Shown piece after piece: positions 30,904 to 40,894 of a stretch of 64,000 nt of DNA. The stretch comes from Heloderma charlesbogerti (taxonomy: Eukaryota > Chordata > Lepidosauria > Squamata > Helodermatidae): contig JANEZZ010002244.1 in the NCBI GenBank assembly GCA_026122225.1, forward strand, positions 1,482,501 to 1,546,500, given 5' to 3'. The notes under the pieces were generated by a model. The model saw nothing but the letters and a program-made list of their open reading frames with translations. It was not told the origin of the DNA and did no database searches. The first letter of the stretch is position 1; each line of letters begins with the position of its first letter. A program made the translations under genes and the position numbers.

Positions 30904-31752
30904 CATCATGAGAAATGCCGGGTTGGATGAATCACAGGTCGGAATTAAGATTGCTGGGAGAATTATCAACAACCTCAGATACGCAGATGATACCACCCTA
31001 ATGGCAGAAAGCGAAGAGGATCTCAAGAGCCTGTTGTTGAGGGTGAAAGAGGAGAGTGCAAAAGCTGGTTTGAAACTCAACATTAAAAAAACGAAGATCA
31101 TGGCATCTGGCCCCATCACTTCCTGGCATATGGAAGGGGAAGAAATGGAAGCAGTGACAGATTTTATTTTCTTGGGCTCCAAGATCACTGCAGACGGTGA
31201 CTGTAGCCATGAAATTAAAAGATGCTTGCTCCTTGGGAGGAAAGCTATGGCAAACCTAGACAGCATAGTAAGAAGCGGAGACAGCACCTTGCTGACAAAG
31301 GTCCGTCTAATCAAAGCTATGGTTTTCCCAGTAGTAATGTATGGCTGTGAGAGCTGGACTATAAGGAAGGCTGAGCGCCGAAGAATTGATGCTTTCGAAC
31401 TGTGGTGCTGGAGAAGACTCTTACAAGTCCCCTGGACTGCAAGGAGGTCAAATCAGTCCATCCTAAAGGAAATCAACCCTGAGTGCTCATTGGAAGGACA
31501 GATATTGAAGCTGAAGCTCAAATATTTTGGCCACCTAATGTGAAGAGAAAACTCTCTGGAAAAGACCCTGATGCTGGGAAAGACTGAAGGCAAAAGGAGA
31601 AGGGGATGGCAGAGGATGAGATGGCTAGATAGCATCACTGATGCAATGAATATGGACTTGGGCACGCTCCGGGAGAGAGCGCAGGACAGGAAGGCCTGGC
31701 GTGCTATGGTCCATGGGGTCGCGAAGAGTCAGACACGACTGAACGACTGAGC
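30904..31752 (+). pseudogene. BovB LINE ORF2, RT C-terminal half and 3' UTR
   Basis: This is a continuation of the LINE split by the retrovirus. A 211-codon frame (30908-31543) carries YADD (about 30980-30991, the catalytic pair of reverse transcriptase), 'LKLNIKKTKIM', 'FLGSKITADG', 'YGCESWTIRKAE' and 'FELWCWRRLL', ending with the characteristic YFGHLM block. The 3' UTR follows with GAGATGGCTAGATAGCATCAC and ends GAGTCAGACACGACTGAACGACTGAGC. The catalytic segment is open, but the LINE as a whole is interrupted and dead. Confidence 0.9.
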
Positions 31753-33468
31753 AAGGATCACACTGGTATGTGGGAGTTCTGTGATTGGAACTCCTGGAAT
31801 CCTTTACAAAAAGTAGCTATGGACCCTGGCTTCTGATCCAGATTGGAACCATGATGCAGGGCGAGGAGAGATTTAATCCTTTCCCTTGCACTATTTTCCC
31901 CCCTGAAACCACTTCCTCCCCATGTTTCTATTTGGTCCCATGGGTAAAACTTACAGGAAACTGAGAAGGGAAAATGGTGTGTGGAGAAGAGTTAAGCCCC
32001 TAACCCCTGCACTGTGGTCCTTATCCAGATTCCCCCCAGCCTACAGATGGCTGCTTTTTGTAAGCAAAAGACATTTGGAGTTCCAATCACATCTAGTTTG
32101 ATCTTAAGATGCCATCAGTCTCTTTATCATAGATAATGTGCATCTCAAGTATTTTACAACAACTACTTTTTCTTCCAGGCTCTCCGTTTTCCCTTGTCCA
32201 GTGCCTCCACAATGTCTCCTTTGATATTCAAAAGCACAGTGTGCACTATAGCCAGTTTGTCAAAGCCCACCTCATCCCCCAGTACTGGATAGAATCTTTC
32301 CTACTGCAAACAGGTCTAAAGGACTCTCTGAAAAATAAAAATACAGTGGTAATTCACTCACTGGTGGGCTTTTAGCAAGCCCAGATGCTCCAGCAGATAC
32401 TGAGTTAACTTGCCAGATTAAGCCAGGATAGAGAGAAAAAGGCAATTCAAACGTCATGCAAAAAATGCCCAACCAAAATAGTAAATACAGCTTCTTCTTC
32501 CACAGAAAGCTACCGTTATTGCTAGAACACTAAAGTACCCAACCTTGCCTTGTGAGCAATGTCAGAGCTTTGGATTTGATATCCTAATTCTGACCTTATC
32601 CAAAACTGTGTATTCAGACCTATGTCAGATTGCACTGCAGAGCCTTTCTTAAGTGACTGATATCTCCACTCACAATATTCCTTGTGATTAAAATGTTCAG
32701 AGGTGTTTCTCTAGGTATCCCTGCCTTCTGAGGTTTTATGGGTGGCTACTAGAGAGCACCCAATTATGCAATTATGCAATTATGCAAGCACCCAATTATG
32801 GAACTCTCCTTCTAGGCATATTCTTCTGGTGCCATCTTTCAGGGCCAGTGTCAGATCCTGTCAACCTAAAGCAGCTGCCAGGGCATCACTGGCCCAGCAA
32901 TGCCCACCAGCACTGACACCTGCCCTGGGCCCTCTATGCCAGGTGGCTGGGTCTGTGAGCATCCATTTTAATTTCCCACAAGGCCCTGGAATGACACTGC
33001 ATTGCATGGTCTCGGGCATTGTTGGGAATTAAAATGGCAGCTCCCAGCTACCTTACCCAGTGTTTCTGCTAGGTGAGCCTGAGGGGGGCTTCAGTTTAGG
33101 AGGCCCTGAGAGGCAATTTGCCCAGGACCTCCTCAACCTGGAGTTGGTCCTGCTGTTATTGTTATTTTTCAGGTGGAAGGCAATGTCTGTTGGGTTTTTC
33201 TCATAGCTTTAATGGTATTTGAGATCCATTTGATCGGTTTTAGCTAGTGCTGTGCTGAAAATTTCAACTATTCTCATTCAATTAAATAGAAAAGAAATTG
33301 CTTTCAAAAAGAAGTTCAAAGGAGAATAACATTTCTGGGAAATTCGTATGGGTTAGGTTTGGAGTCCTTGTGCTTACTTTACTTATGAAGTAGCCGAGGA
33401 GTGTGTGTGTGAGTGTCCCATCTTTCATTGTACAATCATTTCTCCAACAGCCTGAAGCTTCCTTATCA
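31753..33468. other. Unassigned sequence
   Basis: No gene is found. A small tandem run (CAATTATG)n lies at 32759-32800. At 32955-33050 ATTTTAATTTCCCACA and GGGAATTAAAATGG are inverted, giving a loose hairpin. Nothing else is assignable. Confidence 0.45.
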
Positions 33469-33835
33469 CAGAATCATAGAATAGTAGGGTTGGAAGGGGC
33501 CTATAAGACCATCGAGTCCAACCCCCTGCTCAATGCAGGAATCCAGGTCAGAGCATCCCTGACAGATGGTTGTCCAGCCTCATCTTGAATGCCTCCAGTG
33601 TGGGAGAGCCTACCATCTCCCTAGGTAACTGGTTCCATTGTCATATTGCTCTAACAGTCAGGAAGTTTTCCTGCTGTTCAGCCAGAATCTGGCTTCCTGT
33701 AACTTGAGCCTATTATTCCGTGTCCTGCACTCTGGGATGATTGAGAAGCGATCCTGGCCTTCCTCTCTATGACAACCTTTCAAGTACTTGAAGAGCGCTA
33801 TCATATCTCCCCTCAGTCTTCTCTTCTCAAGGCAG
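33469..33835 (-). mobile_element. CR1 LINE 3' end
   Basis: It starts with CATAGAATAGTAGGGTTGG (reverse of the CR1 tail) and runs through CCAACCCCCTGCTCAATGC, CCTCATCTTGAATGCCTCCA, AGGAAGTTTTCCTGCTGTTCA and TCTCCCCTCAGTCTTCTCTTCTCA. It is a 5'-truncated minus-strand CR1 with only the last codons of ORF2. Confidence 0.88.
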
Positions 33836-33932
33836 AAGGGTCAAATCCTCCCTCCGTGCCACACACACAAACACACACCCTTTTCTTTCTTTCTTTTTTA
33901 GTAAATGACTCATCTGAGCAAAGGGCTGGATG

Positions 33933-34010
33933 TGCCTGATCTTGTCTGGTCTCGGAAGCTAAGCAGGGTCAGCTCTGGTTAGTACTTGGATGGGAGACTG
34001 CCAGGGAATC
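33933..34010 (+). pseudogene. 5S rRNA-derived fragment
   Basis: CCTGATCTTGTCTGGTCTCGG, AGCTAAGCAGGGTC and TTAGTACTTGGATGGGAGAC appear in order. They correspond to the middle and 3' part of vertebrate 5S rRNA, including box A, the intermediate element and box C of the internal promoter. The 5' third and the last 10-15 bases of the gene are absent, so it is a pseudogene or the head of a 5S-derived SINE rather than an expressed 5S gene. Confidence 0.85.
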
Positions 34011-34029
34011 AGGCTTCCTGTTTCCTGCA

Positions 34030-34990
34030 TTCCTTAGCTTCCTGCACTTCATTTAAATCCCAGCATAAGACATCATGAAGTAATTCCTCCCCATAGGCCT
34101 TTTTCAGATCAGGAAGCACAGGCAGCCTGGGAGGCTGCAGATCAACCGAGAGAGGTGTAACAGAACAAAAACGCACACAGCTCCCTTGGCCACCTCACAG
34201 TGATTTTAGGTAAACTTAAAAACACCACTAGCAGAAATTCAAAATAAGTTATAAAACACCCTGAGAATGAGGCAGAAAAATGGAAACCTCTTCCATGGGG
34301 GAAGAGGATTTCCAGGAAATTAGAGGACAGATTTTGGCACAGTACTAGGTCCACATCTTCCCTCAAACTGGACACAACACTGCCCCTCCTCACATCTGCA
34401 ACATAACTTTCAGGGAAGTATTAAGCATCTGCATTAGAGATAAGATGTATGTATCCCCAATCACCCCTCAGAAATTTAATATTTGGAAGACCCTGTCGAA
34501 GGTGCAAAGAACTCCAAAGAATGGCAACTACCGTGAAGCCAACATTTCTCAGAAGGCATTTTTCTCAGGAAAGTGCTGAGATTTTCCTTTGCTTATGCTC
34601 CTAGAAATAAATGGCCACTTCACAGAATTTTCTCCAAATTTTCTTCACCAACTGTTTTTGAGGTGGCCACCTTCCCTTCCCTCCCCTCCCCTCCCCTCCC
34701 CTCCCTTGTCCCAGAATGACACTAAGTAGGGAGTATCATGGAGGATGCAAAATTGGGGTCAGGCTCCCGACATGGTTGTTGCTGTTACCAATTGCAGTGA
34801 CAACACGCGCACGCACGCACACACGCACACACACATTAGGGGGAGGCAAGGACAGAAGCTGTGCTATAACCCCTGCCAGATATGAGCCTGTGAGAAACTG
34901 TTGGAGAATTTCTCCTCCTCTCGGAGAAATTGGGTAAAATCCCCTCCCCCCTCCCAGCCATTTCTCTGCCCACAAACAAGGTGGAGAATT
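34030..34990 (-). repeat. Unclassified interspersed repeat X, copy 2
   Basis: The reverse complement matches 8415-8812 and 9191-9365. It is continuous across the point where copy 1 is split, and so shows the empty target site. About 270 bp (34445-34715), including a (CCCCT)n tract at 34675-34706, have no counterpart in copy 1. A (AC/GC)n run lies at 34803-34834. Confidence 0.68.
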
Positions 34991-35528
34991 GAGACAGGCT
35001 ATATGTGCACAGTTTCAGCTGCTGTTTCATTTACTGGCTGTACTGGTGTGGTTTTATTCCTGTTTGATATTTTATTCTATTTTACTGGTTTTACTATGGT
35101 TGTAAGCTGCTTCCAGCAAAAGGAGGAATATAACTTTTATTTTTTAAAAACTACATAACTTGAATATGTGCCTATCAAAGTAACATTCAGCAAGCACTTC
35201 TAGAAGAAAAATGCGGGCAACTGGCAGAATATATCTGTTATTTAAAGTGAATTAAATATTCATTCTTTATTATTTTCTCTCCCTTTCTTTCTGTATAGAT
35301 GCAATCTATATAGATGGTTAGAGAAAGTGTAGACAATAGCAATACATGAAAAGTAAGCTTCAGCTTTTGAAATCTAAACTGAATTTACTGGGGAAGATAG
35401 TCTATTTTCTCACTAGTAACAATTCCACAATATTTACCTTTGTATATTGAGAGTCACATAATAAAATTCCTCTTCTAATTAACAGGCAACATTCAATAAA
35501 GCGAAACAACAACAACAACAACAAACAA
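34991..35528. other. Unassigned sequence with LINE-like tail
   Basis: The stretch GTTGTAAGCTGCTTCCAGCAAAAGG ... near 35099-35150 has the look of a retroposon tail, but I cannot name it. An (AAC)n run lies at 35504-35524. Confidence 0.35.
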
Positions 35529-35745
35529 GACACAAAATCATAAAGTGGCTATTTATTTTTGTGCAAGCTCAGCGTTTTGGAAAACGACCCCTTCCTTAGG
35601 AGCTGCCTGCACTAGTCAAACCTATTCCTTATCACTGCCCTGTATGGAATTGGTTTGACTAGTTCAGGTAGCCCCTGAGGAAGGAGTGGTTCTCCAAAAT
35701 GCCGGGCTTGCACAAAAATAAACAGCTACTTTATGATTATGTGTC
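35529..35745. mobile_element. 217-bp palindromic MITE-like element
   Basis: Two arms of about 95 bp pair about a centre near 35637, with a 25-30 bp loop. Matching words: AATCATAAAGTGGCTATTTA / TAAACAGCTACTTTATGATT, TTTTTGTGCAAGC / GCTTGCACAAAAA, CGTTTTGGA / TCCAAAATG, CCTTCCTTAGGAGCTGCCTG / CAGGTAGCCCCTGAGGAAGG, GACTAG on both. It is non-coding. Confidence 0.85.
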
Positions 35746-36296
35746 ACTTTCATTTTTTTAAATATTTTTTCTGTGCCTCCCTGAACTGGTTGCACTATTT
35801 TAGAAAGCCACTTCTATTTGTAAACGGGTAACAGAGAAATAATTTGAATTCTTTCTTTGCTGGCACAAAGAATGGAGATGTCCTCTAGGGGGATCCATTT
35901 TATTGCATTTCTGCTAGGCACAGAAATCCCAGCAGCAGATTTTTACTTGTTAACAGATGAAGTATTTAGCCCATGATAATGGAAAATGCTTTAGATTACT
36001 GGTTAGTGGGGACAAGCCAGGAATTGCGAATCAAAAATGTAGGTTGCTACGGACACTTCTTTAGGAGTGAACACAGTGGAGCTCACTTGTGAGTAAACAT
36101 GCACAGGATTGGGTTAACAATTAGAGATGGGGAGAACGCCTGGTCACAACGTGATATTTTAGCAGAGAGTGGAATGAAATCATTCTGCTCCACCAAAACT
36201 CTGGAGAGGATTGCAGAAGCTGGAAGGAGCTCTTGGTATGATCAAGGTGCCTAGCAATGGCTGAGTCTCTGTGGTGTGACCAAAACCATCCCAGCA
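35746..36296. other. Unassigned sequence
   Basis: There is a decayed small-MITE piece at about 36068-36115 (GTGAGTAAACATGCACAGGATTG). Nothing else is recognised. Confidence 0.4.
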
Positions 36297-36527
36297 CAGG
36301 GCTGGCCCTACTGTTAAGCAGAATGAAGCAGGCACCTCAGGTGGTTGATAACTAATAGTTATTTTTTTATGGGTGTATTTTTACTCCCAGAGAAAGGCTA
36401 GTGGGATTTTCTGCTTCAGGTACCAAAATAACTCGGCAGGCCATGGGTACCACACACCTTGACTGGAGGGAGCACCATTTGCAGTTCTGCCACGGGCAGC
36501 AAAATGACTTCTTCTGGCCCTGGCTGT
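36297..36527. mobile_element. hAT-like MITE candidate
   Basis: CAGGGCTGGCCCTACTGTTAAGC at the left and TTCTGGCCCTGGCTGTG at the right form imperfect inverted ends of a type common among reptile hAT MITEs. No TSD is obvious. Confidence 0.4.
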
Positions 36528-36802
36528 GCAATATAAGGAGGGGTGCATAAAAATCTTCACCCGTGCCGGGTCTTTACTTTACTTCTCTGGATCCCAGGCT
36601 GGCCTTCTCATTAGACGGAGTGAGGTGGCAGGTTCAGGTGGCAGAAGCTGAGGGGCTGGGGGCAGACAGAGCTGTGCGTGCCACATGATCTGCCCTGCAA
36701 CCCCTGAGTTAGCCTGCTACCCTTTGCTGTGGTGATGGACGCTGTCCGATTACCAGTGTTGAAGGAAGATTCAGTATTGAATCTTACTTCAACACACAAG
36801 AT

Positions 36803-37082
36803 TGTTGTTGTTCAGTCGTTCAGTCGTGTCCGACTCTTCGTGACCCCATGGACCATAGCACGCCAGGCCTTCCTGTCCTGCACTCTCTCCCGGAGCATGC
36901 TCAAGTTCATATTCATTGCATCGGTGATGCTATCTAGCCATCTCATCCTCTGCCGTCCCCTCCTCCTTTTGCCTTCAATCTTTCCCAGCATCAGGGTCTT
37001 TTCCAGGGAGTCTTCTCTTCGCATTAGGTGGCCAAAATATGTGAGCTTCAGCTTCAGTATCTGTCCTCCCAATGAGTGCTGA
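36803..37082 (-). mobile_element. BovB LINE 3' end
   Basis: The reverse complement of the BovB 3' UTR: TTGTTGTTCAGTCGTTCAGTCGTGTCCGACTC, CCATGGACCATAGCACGCC, CATTGCATCGGTGATGC, GTGGCCAAAATATGTGAGC. It is 5'-truncated and non-coding apart from the last ORF2 codons. Confidence 0.9.
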
Positions 37083-38514
37083 AGTAACACCCCTTTCAGT
37101 CTTTCACAATGGGAAAATAAACCTAGACTGCACCAAATACATTTAGAAAAGGGCACAGTTGTTGTTGTTGTTAAAGTGTGGCTTATACAAGGAAGGAAAG
37201 CCAACATTTTGGCAAGAGGGATCAGCCAGTATCCCACTGTGTTGGCCCTTGTCTTGCTCCTCCACTTATTATCTCTTTGAGAACTCTTATCTTGACAGTA
37301 TTGGAATTTCTAGAACAAGGGCAGAATTTCCAGCTATTACAGTTGTTGCTGATATAACCCTCACACTGATCTCTCTGAAGCATAAATGACAATATAAGGG
37401 CTTCCTCTGCTGGTATCTGTTTAGGGTGCTTCTGCATGTGTCTAGGTCTGCTGCTCATGCTGCATCTCAAGAATTCCCAGCTGACATGGTATACATGCAT
37501 ATCCTTCACTGATCCAATGCAGGGATCCTAGATTCATGGATAAATGCCATCATCCACACAAGGGAAGGTGCGATGTCAACATGAAAAAAACCCTTTTCAT
37601 ACCATATCCTCTCTCCTGGATTCCAAACTCCTTATGTGTTTGTGCCATACAATGAGAACTGCAGTCACATGGTCTCACCGTAGTTACGTAGTCACATAGT
37701 TTTGTGTAATGCATTGTAAGCTTGAAAAAGTGCAGGTTTCTGGCTACAAATTGTGTTTGGGTTTGGGAAGTGCAAATTGGGTAAATCCATTAAAAAACAA
37801 GCAAACAAAAAACCCTCAATGGAGCACATTTCTCATGCATCCCTAGCTGTGAAATCTGTGCCAATAACTTCATGTTGCACATATGATATGGGAGCTGTTG
37901 CCCAAAGATATATAAGCACAGCAATGGGCTATAAACAGGCATTGCTGCACTGCTGGGATATAATTAAACTACACATCCATTGTTACACATTCCCCACTTT
38001 CCGAAATGGTGAAAGTTCAAAGATCACTATTACTGGGTTTAGTCAAGTCTCCCTTATGGTATCTTTGTAATATTTGCTTTATTTACAGATGTGTTTCCCC
38101 CAGCTGTACTCCAATGGATTCAGCATTGTGTAGTCATTATCCAAATGGATGTATGACTCTCTGATAGCAAAGCATGCTTTTTGAACATTCTCGGTAACGA
38201 AGCAGAAATATGTTGGCAGGTCAGCAAGAGACAGGTTCAACTTTCTGTATGGATGGTGTTTTGAGATCATCTGTGTGTATTACCCCTTTACTGGACAGTT
38301 GATGACTATGTGCGGGTGCAAAACATGACACACAAGAATGTACAAATGTGAGAGGTTCTGAATGATGTGCTGTCATGTATTTAAGTGTGAAAAGTTGTGT
38401 CATAATGCATTTTAAATATCAAAACTATGTTCACAAATTTACTAGCATTTATCAGGCAAAAATATATTGAATACTATTTCTGATTTGGATGATTATTGAA
38501 GAAATATTTATTCA
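37083..38514. other. Unassigned sequence
   Basis: No gene, RNA or repeat is recognised. Open frames are short and domain-less. Confidence 0.5.
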
Positions 38515-38690
38515 TTTTTATCCCGCCATTCCTCCAAGGAACCCAAAGTGGTGCTTTTCCCCCTCTCCTCTTAACTTCACCACAATCCTGTTGAAGTAGG
38601 TAAGACTAAGAGATGGTGACTGGTACCTGGTGAGTTTCATAGGTGAGCAAGGATTGTAACCTGGGTCATCCTACTCCTAAGGCTCCTTCA
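38515..38690. repeat. MIR/tRNA-SINE-like repeat, copy 2
   Basis: TTTATCCCGCCATTCCTCC ... TGAGCAAGGATTGTAACCTGGGTCATCC resembles 17815-18020 in order and wording. The family assignment is inferred. Confidence 0.5.
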
Positions 38691-39059
38691 TACTGGGCTT
38701 TTATCCTGCGATTGAGATGGCTCCTTCACGGAAGTTTGCGGGCTCTTTACATGACGCCGTGATCATCCAAGGCATCTCCTGCACTAAATGCCCTTTGTTC
38801 CATTTTTAAATACATCTCAGATAATGAGCTATCAAATTACCCCCTTGTGTTCCGCTTCAGTTTCCTCTGTGAAAAGAGGAAAAGCGGCAAGAAGAGGGGC
38901 AAGATCAATGAAAGATAATGGAAGACTCAGATATGGGGAGAAGGAGGGGGAAGGGGGTGGGGAAAAAGGAAGCACGTGAAAAAGGGAGTCATCGTGATCC
39001 TGCATTTAAAATGGAAGCAGAAAGCCCCATTTTAAATGCAGGATTTTAGGCTGGTGTAG
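38691..39059. other. Unassigned, with short hairpin at 39000-39045
   Basis: ATCCTGCATTTAAAATGG and CCATTTTAAATGCAGGAT pair around an 11-14 base loop. This is probably part of a DNA-element relic. Nothing else is identified. Confidence 0.45.
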
Positions 39060-39471
39060 AGATGCCCCCAGTCTGGCTTTCTAATCCACACCAGGGGAGG
39101 AGCATCTCTTTCAGTCTGAGGGTTGAATTCAATTTTGGAGAAGCTCTTGGGGCTGCATTCCAGTGGTGTGTGGGGGCCAATGGCAAAGGGGCTGGGGGTG
39201 GGTCCAAAGGCAGAGGAGATGGGGGCCAAAGCAAAAGCTGTGTGGTCAAGAATACACATAACCCCATGCTTTAAAGCCAGTAACCAGGCCACAGGAGAGG
39301 CATTTCGACCTTTTAGAATGGGGAAAAAAAACTGCACAAAAGCAGGGAAATCACCAAATGATCAATGGTTGGGAGAAGGGTGCATGGCCAGGGGAAGGGG
39401 CGTGGTCACCTGGAGAACACCCGAGGCCCAGATTTGGCCCCAGGCCTGAGGTTTCCCACCCCTGCACTATA
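39060..39471 (+). mobile_element. hAT-like MITE Z, copy 1
   Basis: It shares TTTCAGTCTGAGGG, TTGGAGAAGCTCTTGGGG and CAGTGGTGTGTGGGGCC with 53637-53820, and in inverted orientation GGCCCAGATTTGGCC and CCCACCCCTG with 55694-56029. The CACCCCTG terminus is typical of hAT elements. It is non-coding, with frames on both strands and no domain. Confidence 0.55.
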
Positions 39472-39775
39472 CCATATGAGTGGTAATAGTGGCTAGTAAG
39501 TGTTCTTCTACCTGTCCTGAGTTGGTAACACACCATTATTTTGCCAACGAATTGAGCTTTCTACATACACTCATTCATAATGAGTTGTCTCATAACCACA
39601 CACATTCACGTGTCAGCCTATTGGAAATGTGAATAATGCGACAATATGGACATGTCTATATAAGTGAAATGTGAACCTTCATGGGCTTGAAACATATGCA
39701 GACTTCAAGATTCCCTGCACAGGCATTTTTTTTTTTATGGGGGTGCCTATCATAGGTCCTGGATTACATGGCACC

Positions 39776-40313
39776 TGTCAGGAGCGCCGTAGCGGCCTCT
39801 TTCAGTACACTCTAATAGCCAACTCAAGACACAGATGAAAGGATTCTTTTCAAGGCTTTAATCCTTTTACAGCTTAATGACACTTTCAGATGCTAATCAC
39901 CAGTGACTAAGCAATGAACAGCAGAGTAGCCTATGCTCCGGGTAGGCAGTTGGTCCCTGTTTGAAGGAGAATCACTTGAAGACCCTGAACTTATAGGCTA
40001 GGGAAAGATCCTCCCTCTTTCCCTTGGGTCCACGGGACGCAGCCATTGGTTGCACACCAAACGGGTGCTTCGCCTCCTTTCTGCACCCTCCATCGCTCGT
40101 CGCTCCCTGCACCTGCGTTGAGCATCTAGCAAGCCCCCCTCCCACACTTTCTCACTACCAGGGTCACTATCTATCTCAGGAATGCCAGCAGGAGGAATCT
40201 CTGCCAACTGCTGTGCCTGTGAGGGATGAGCTGGCTCCTCTCTCACAGATTGCTGATCCTCCTCAGAATCAGAACTGCTCTGGGGTTCTATCGGCTCAGT
40301 TTCCACCCTGACA
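39776..40313 (-). mobile_element. Solo LTR with 5-bp TSD
   Basis: TGTCAGGAGCG ... TTTCCACCCTGACA, with TG...CA ends flanked by GCACC (39771-39775) and GCACC (40314-40318). The ORF and the ATTAAA polyadenylation-like signal read on the minus strand. A related partial LTR lies at 56206-56707 (plus). No second LTR or internal region is present, so it is solo. Confidence 0.88.
39998..40306 (-). CDS. ORF within the solo LTR
   Basis: This 102-codon frame begins a few bases inside the LTR and continues into it. It is acidic and serine-rich at the start (SSSDSEEDQQS), with an EIPPAGIPEI segment, then a basic arginine-rich end (RRCRERRAMEGAERRRSTRL, then DPRERGR). The other LTR copy encodes a clearly homologous protein (SEEEQ, EIPPTSIP, RRQMEGTERR, ARLVRNQR, EDPREKGRDSP). 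Either the C-terminus of an upstream retroelement polyprotein extends into the LTR, or the LTR carries its own small gene. No known domain is recognised. Confidence 0.55.
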   Translation of the reverse strand: METEPIEPQSSSDSEEDQQSVREEPAHPSQAQQLAEIPPAGIPEIDSDPGSEKVWEGGLLDAQRRCRERRAMEGAERRRSTRLVCNQWLRPVDPRERGRIFP

Positions 40314-40514
40314 GCACCATGATAGGGGTGTTTTGTTTTTGTTTTTTAACAAATGTAAGGGATTGTAGTTCAGTGAGGTGCTGAGAATCCTCTATGCAAC
40401 ATCCCAACAGCCCTCACAAAATTACAGTCATCAGGGTTCCCTAGGGAGGGTGAATATATGTCATACCAGATGAAATTTGCACCAAGCAATCTATTCCTTT
40501 TCTCCTGTTGGAGC

Positions 40515-40886
40515 TAGAGACGTATGGGAATTTTGTTCCTGTTCACAAATCATGTGAACATGTCCCATTCGCAACCCCGCACATGAGCAGGAGCATAATT
40601 CTTAGGAAATTTTCATAATTTCTTGAGCTTGCATTCATGTTTGAAAGTGTGCAAGTGTGTACTTTGAAAAATGTGCATTTGCGCCCCCCCAAAACCACAT
40701 TTTCACACTTTAGCCTATGGGATGAAACTGCATATTTGGGGTGTGTGCTTTGAAAAGTGCACCTTTTTCCTGCGCGAAAATGCACACCTTTCCTGTTCAA
40801 AAAATGCTTGTGTTCAGGAGCAAGAGCGAGGCTGGATGAGCTTCAAGGTGGAAAATGGACTACCTCAGTGAGCTTGCACATCCCTA
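40515..40886. mobile_element. hAT-like element with perfect 8-bp TSD
   Basis: TAGAGACGTATGGG ... GCTTGCACATCCCTA is flanked by GTTGGAGC at 40507-40514 and 40887-40894. The right end closely matches that of 57223-57784. The interior is rich in CACATTTT/AAAATGTG-type words that pair internally (for example TGTGCATTTGCG, GCGCGAAAATGCACA). No R, S or M modules and no ORF are present. Confidence 0.88.
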
Positions 40887-40894
40887 GTTGGAGC

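Larger units (their letters stand above)
24390..30907 (-). mobile_element. Endogenous retrovirus inserted in BovB, 4-bp TSD
   Basis: A provirus of about 6.5 kb in minus orientation lies between two CATC duplications (24390-24393 and 30904-30907). The BovB reading frame reads straight across the junction (AEYI / MRNAG), proving the insertion. It comprises a 5' LTR (30903-30463), a tRNA-His-like primer site, a leader/gag region, a zinc knuckle and protease remnant, an env remnant, a purine tract and a 3' LTR (24820-24394). Reverse transcriptase, RNase H and integrase motifs are absent, as only about 0.5 kb lies between the protease remnant and env. The copy is defective. Confidence 0.9.
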
